Assembly (NCBI GenBank): GCA_019639235.1
Contig: JAHBSG010000012.1
Span: 57,049-121,048 of the forward strand
Source of the DNA: Acidobacteriota bacterium
GTDB lineage: Bacteria > Acidobacteriota > Blastocatellia > Pyrinomonadales > Pyrinomonadaceae
Reading direction: 5' to 3'
DNA length: 64,000 bases
Shown: positions 63,809 to 64,000 of the stretch, piece by piece
Layout of the letters: each line of letters begins with the position of its first letter
Numbering within the stretch: position 1 is the stretch's first letter
Made by a program: the position numbers and the translations under genes
The notes under the pieces: generated by a model
What the model was told of the DNA's origin: nothing
Databases searched by the model: none
What the model saw: the letters and a program-made list of their open reading frames with translations, nothing else

Positions 63809-64000
63809 TTACGGTATTTCCCACTTTCTTGAAGGTCTCGTCTTTCCTTTTCGTGTTGTATGGGGAGTAGGAATAAGATTGTGAGGCGCTCCTTTTGGGT
63901 TAACATCTACGCGTTTGTCAGAATCCCAGCCTCTTGGATTTCTAGGGTTCGGTTTCCACGTTTCCGTTCCTGTTATTCCCCCGGACGAGTCCTTTTTTAC
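63809..64000 (-). CDS. C-terminal end of Rhs/YD-type toxin (cut by window)
   Basis: The frame is open from the edge to TAA at 63809. The 63 visible residues include WKPNPRNPRGWDSDKRVDVN, PHNLIPTPH and a final WEIP, which is a common end of polymorphic toxins of the Rhs type. The toxin's active part lies outside the window. The likely immunity gene follows at once. Confidence 0.62.
   Translation of the reverse strand, partial: VKKDSSGGITGTETWKPNPRNPRGWDSDKRVDVNPKGAPHNLIPTPHTTRKGKTRPSRKWEIP

Overview
The window joins the structural half of a tailed-phage genome (about 1-24,170) to ordinary bacterial chromosome (about 24,360-61,270), and ends in a decaying polymorphic-toxin locus (about 61,450-64,000). 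Overall GC is fairly high. The host part encodes futalosine-pathway menaquinone enzymes (MqnA and MqnC), many secreted peptidase or hydrolase-type proteins with Sec or lipoprotein signals, and several acyl-lipid genes. This fits a Gram-negative, probably an Acidobacteriota of the Blastocatellia type. That placement is inference from gene content, not from a marker gene.

Region 1 (1-24,170, all on +) is a packed late operon of a long-tailed, siphovirus-like (pre)prophage. The order is terminase large subunit, portal, MuF-type head protein, KTSC protein, protease-scaffold fusion, decoration protein, HK97-fold capsid, head-tail connector, neck protein, fibre-like proteins, holin-like small proteins, tail terminator, tail tube, tail assembly chaperone, tape measure with a lytic transglycosylase domain, tail-tip proteins and lectin-like receptor-binding protein. 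Genes mostly overlap by 1-14 bases. Two recoding sites stand out: a dnaX-type A AAA AAG at the end of the portal gene that leads into the MuF frame, and a lambda-type G GGA AAA at the stop of the tail chaperone that leads into a 135-codon extension with no start codon of its own. The protease gene has a nested ribosome site that would make a separate scaffold, and one tail-tip protein carries an intein-like Hint domain. No integrase, repressor or replication genes are in view; they must lie to the left or be absent. A hairpin and short repeats mark the right edge.

Region 2 (24,360-61,270) holds host genes in short runs on both strands. It includes an alpha/beta hydrolase, a DUF1287 lipoprotein, a class IV aminotransferase, a serine hydrolase, two SLC13-type transporters, acyl-CoA dehydrogenase, radical-SAM enzymes, a cyclophilin, an M1 peptidase, a PLP decarboxylase followed by two amino-acid transporters, a PpiD/SurA-like foldase, NAD kinase, an alkyltransferase-like protein, a DUF4143 ATPase behind a perfect 13-bp palindrome, MqnA and MqnC, an Imm63-type orphan immunity protein, a fatty-acid desaturase, and an antirepressor-like gene coupled to a peroxiredoxin.

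Region 3 (61,450-64,000, minus strand) reads from the right edge as the C-terminal end of a YD/Rhs-type toxin, its likely immunity gene, a start-less orphan toxin tip resembling Tox-REase-7, a second likely immunity gene, and scrambled Rhs core scraps. This is the usual architecture of a locus that swaps toxin tips by recombination.
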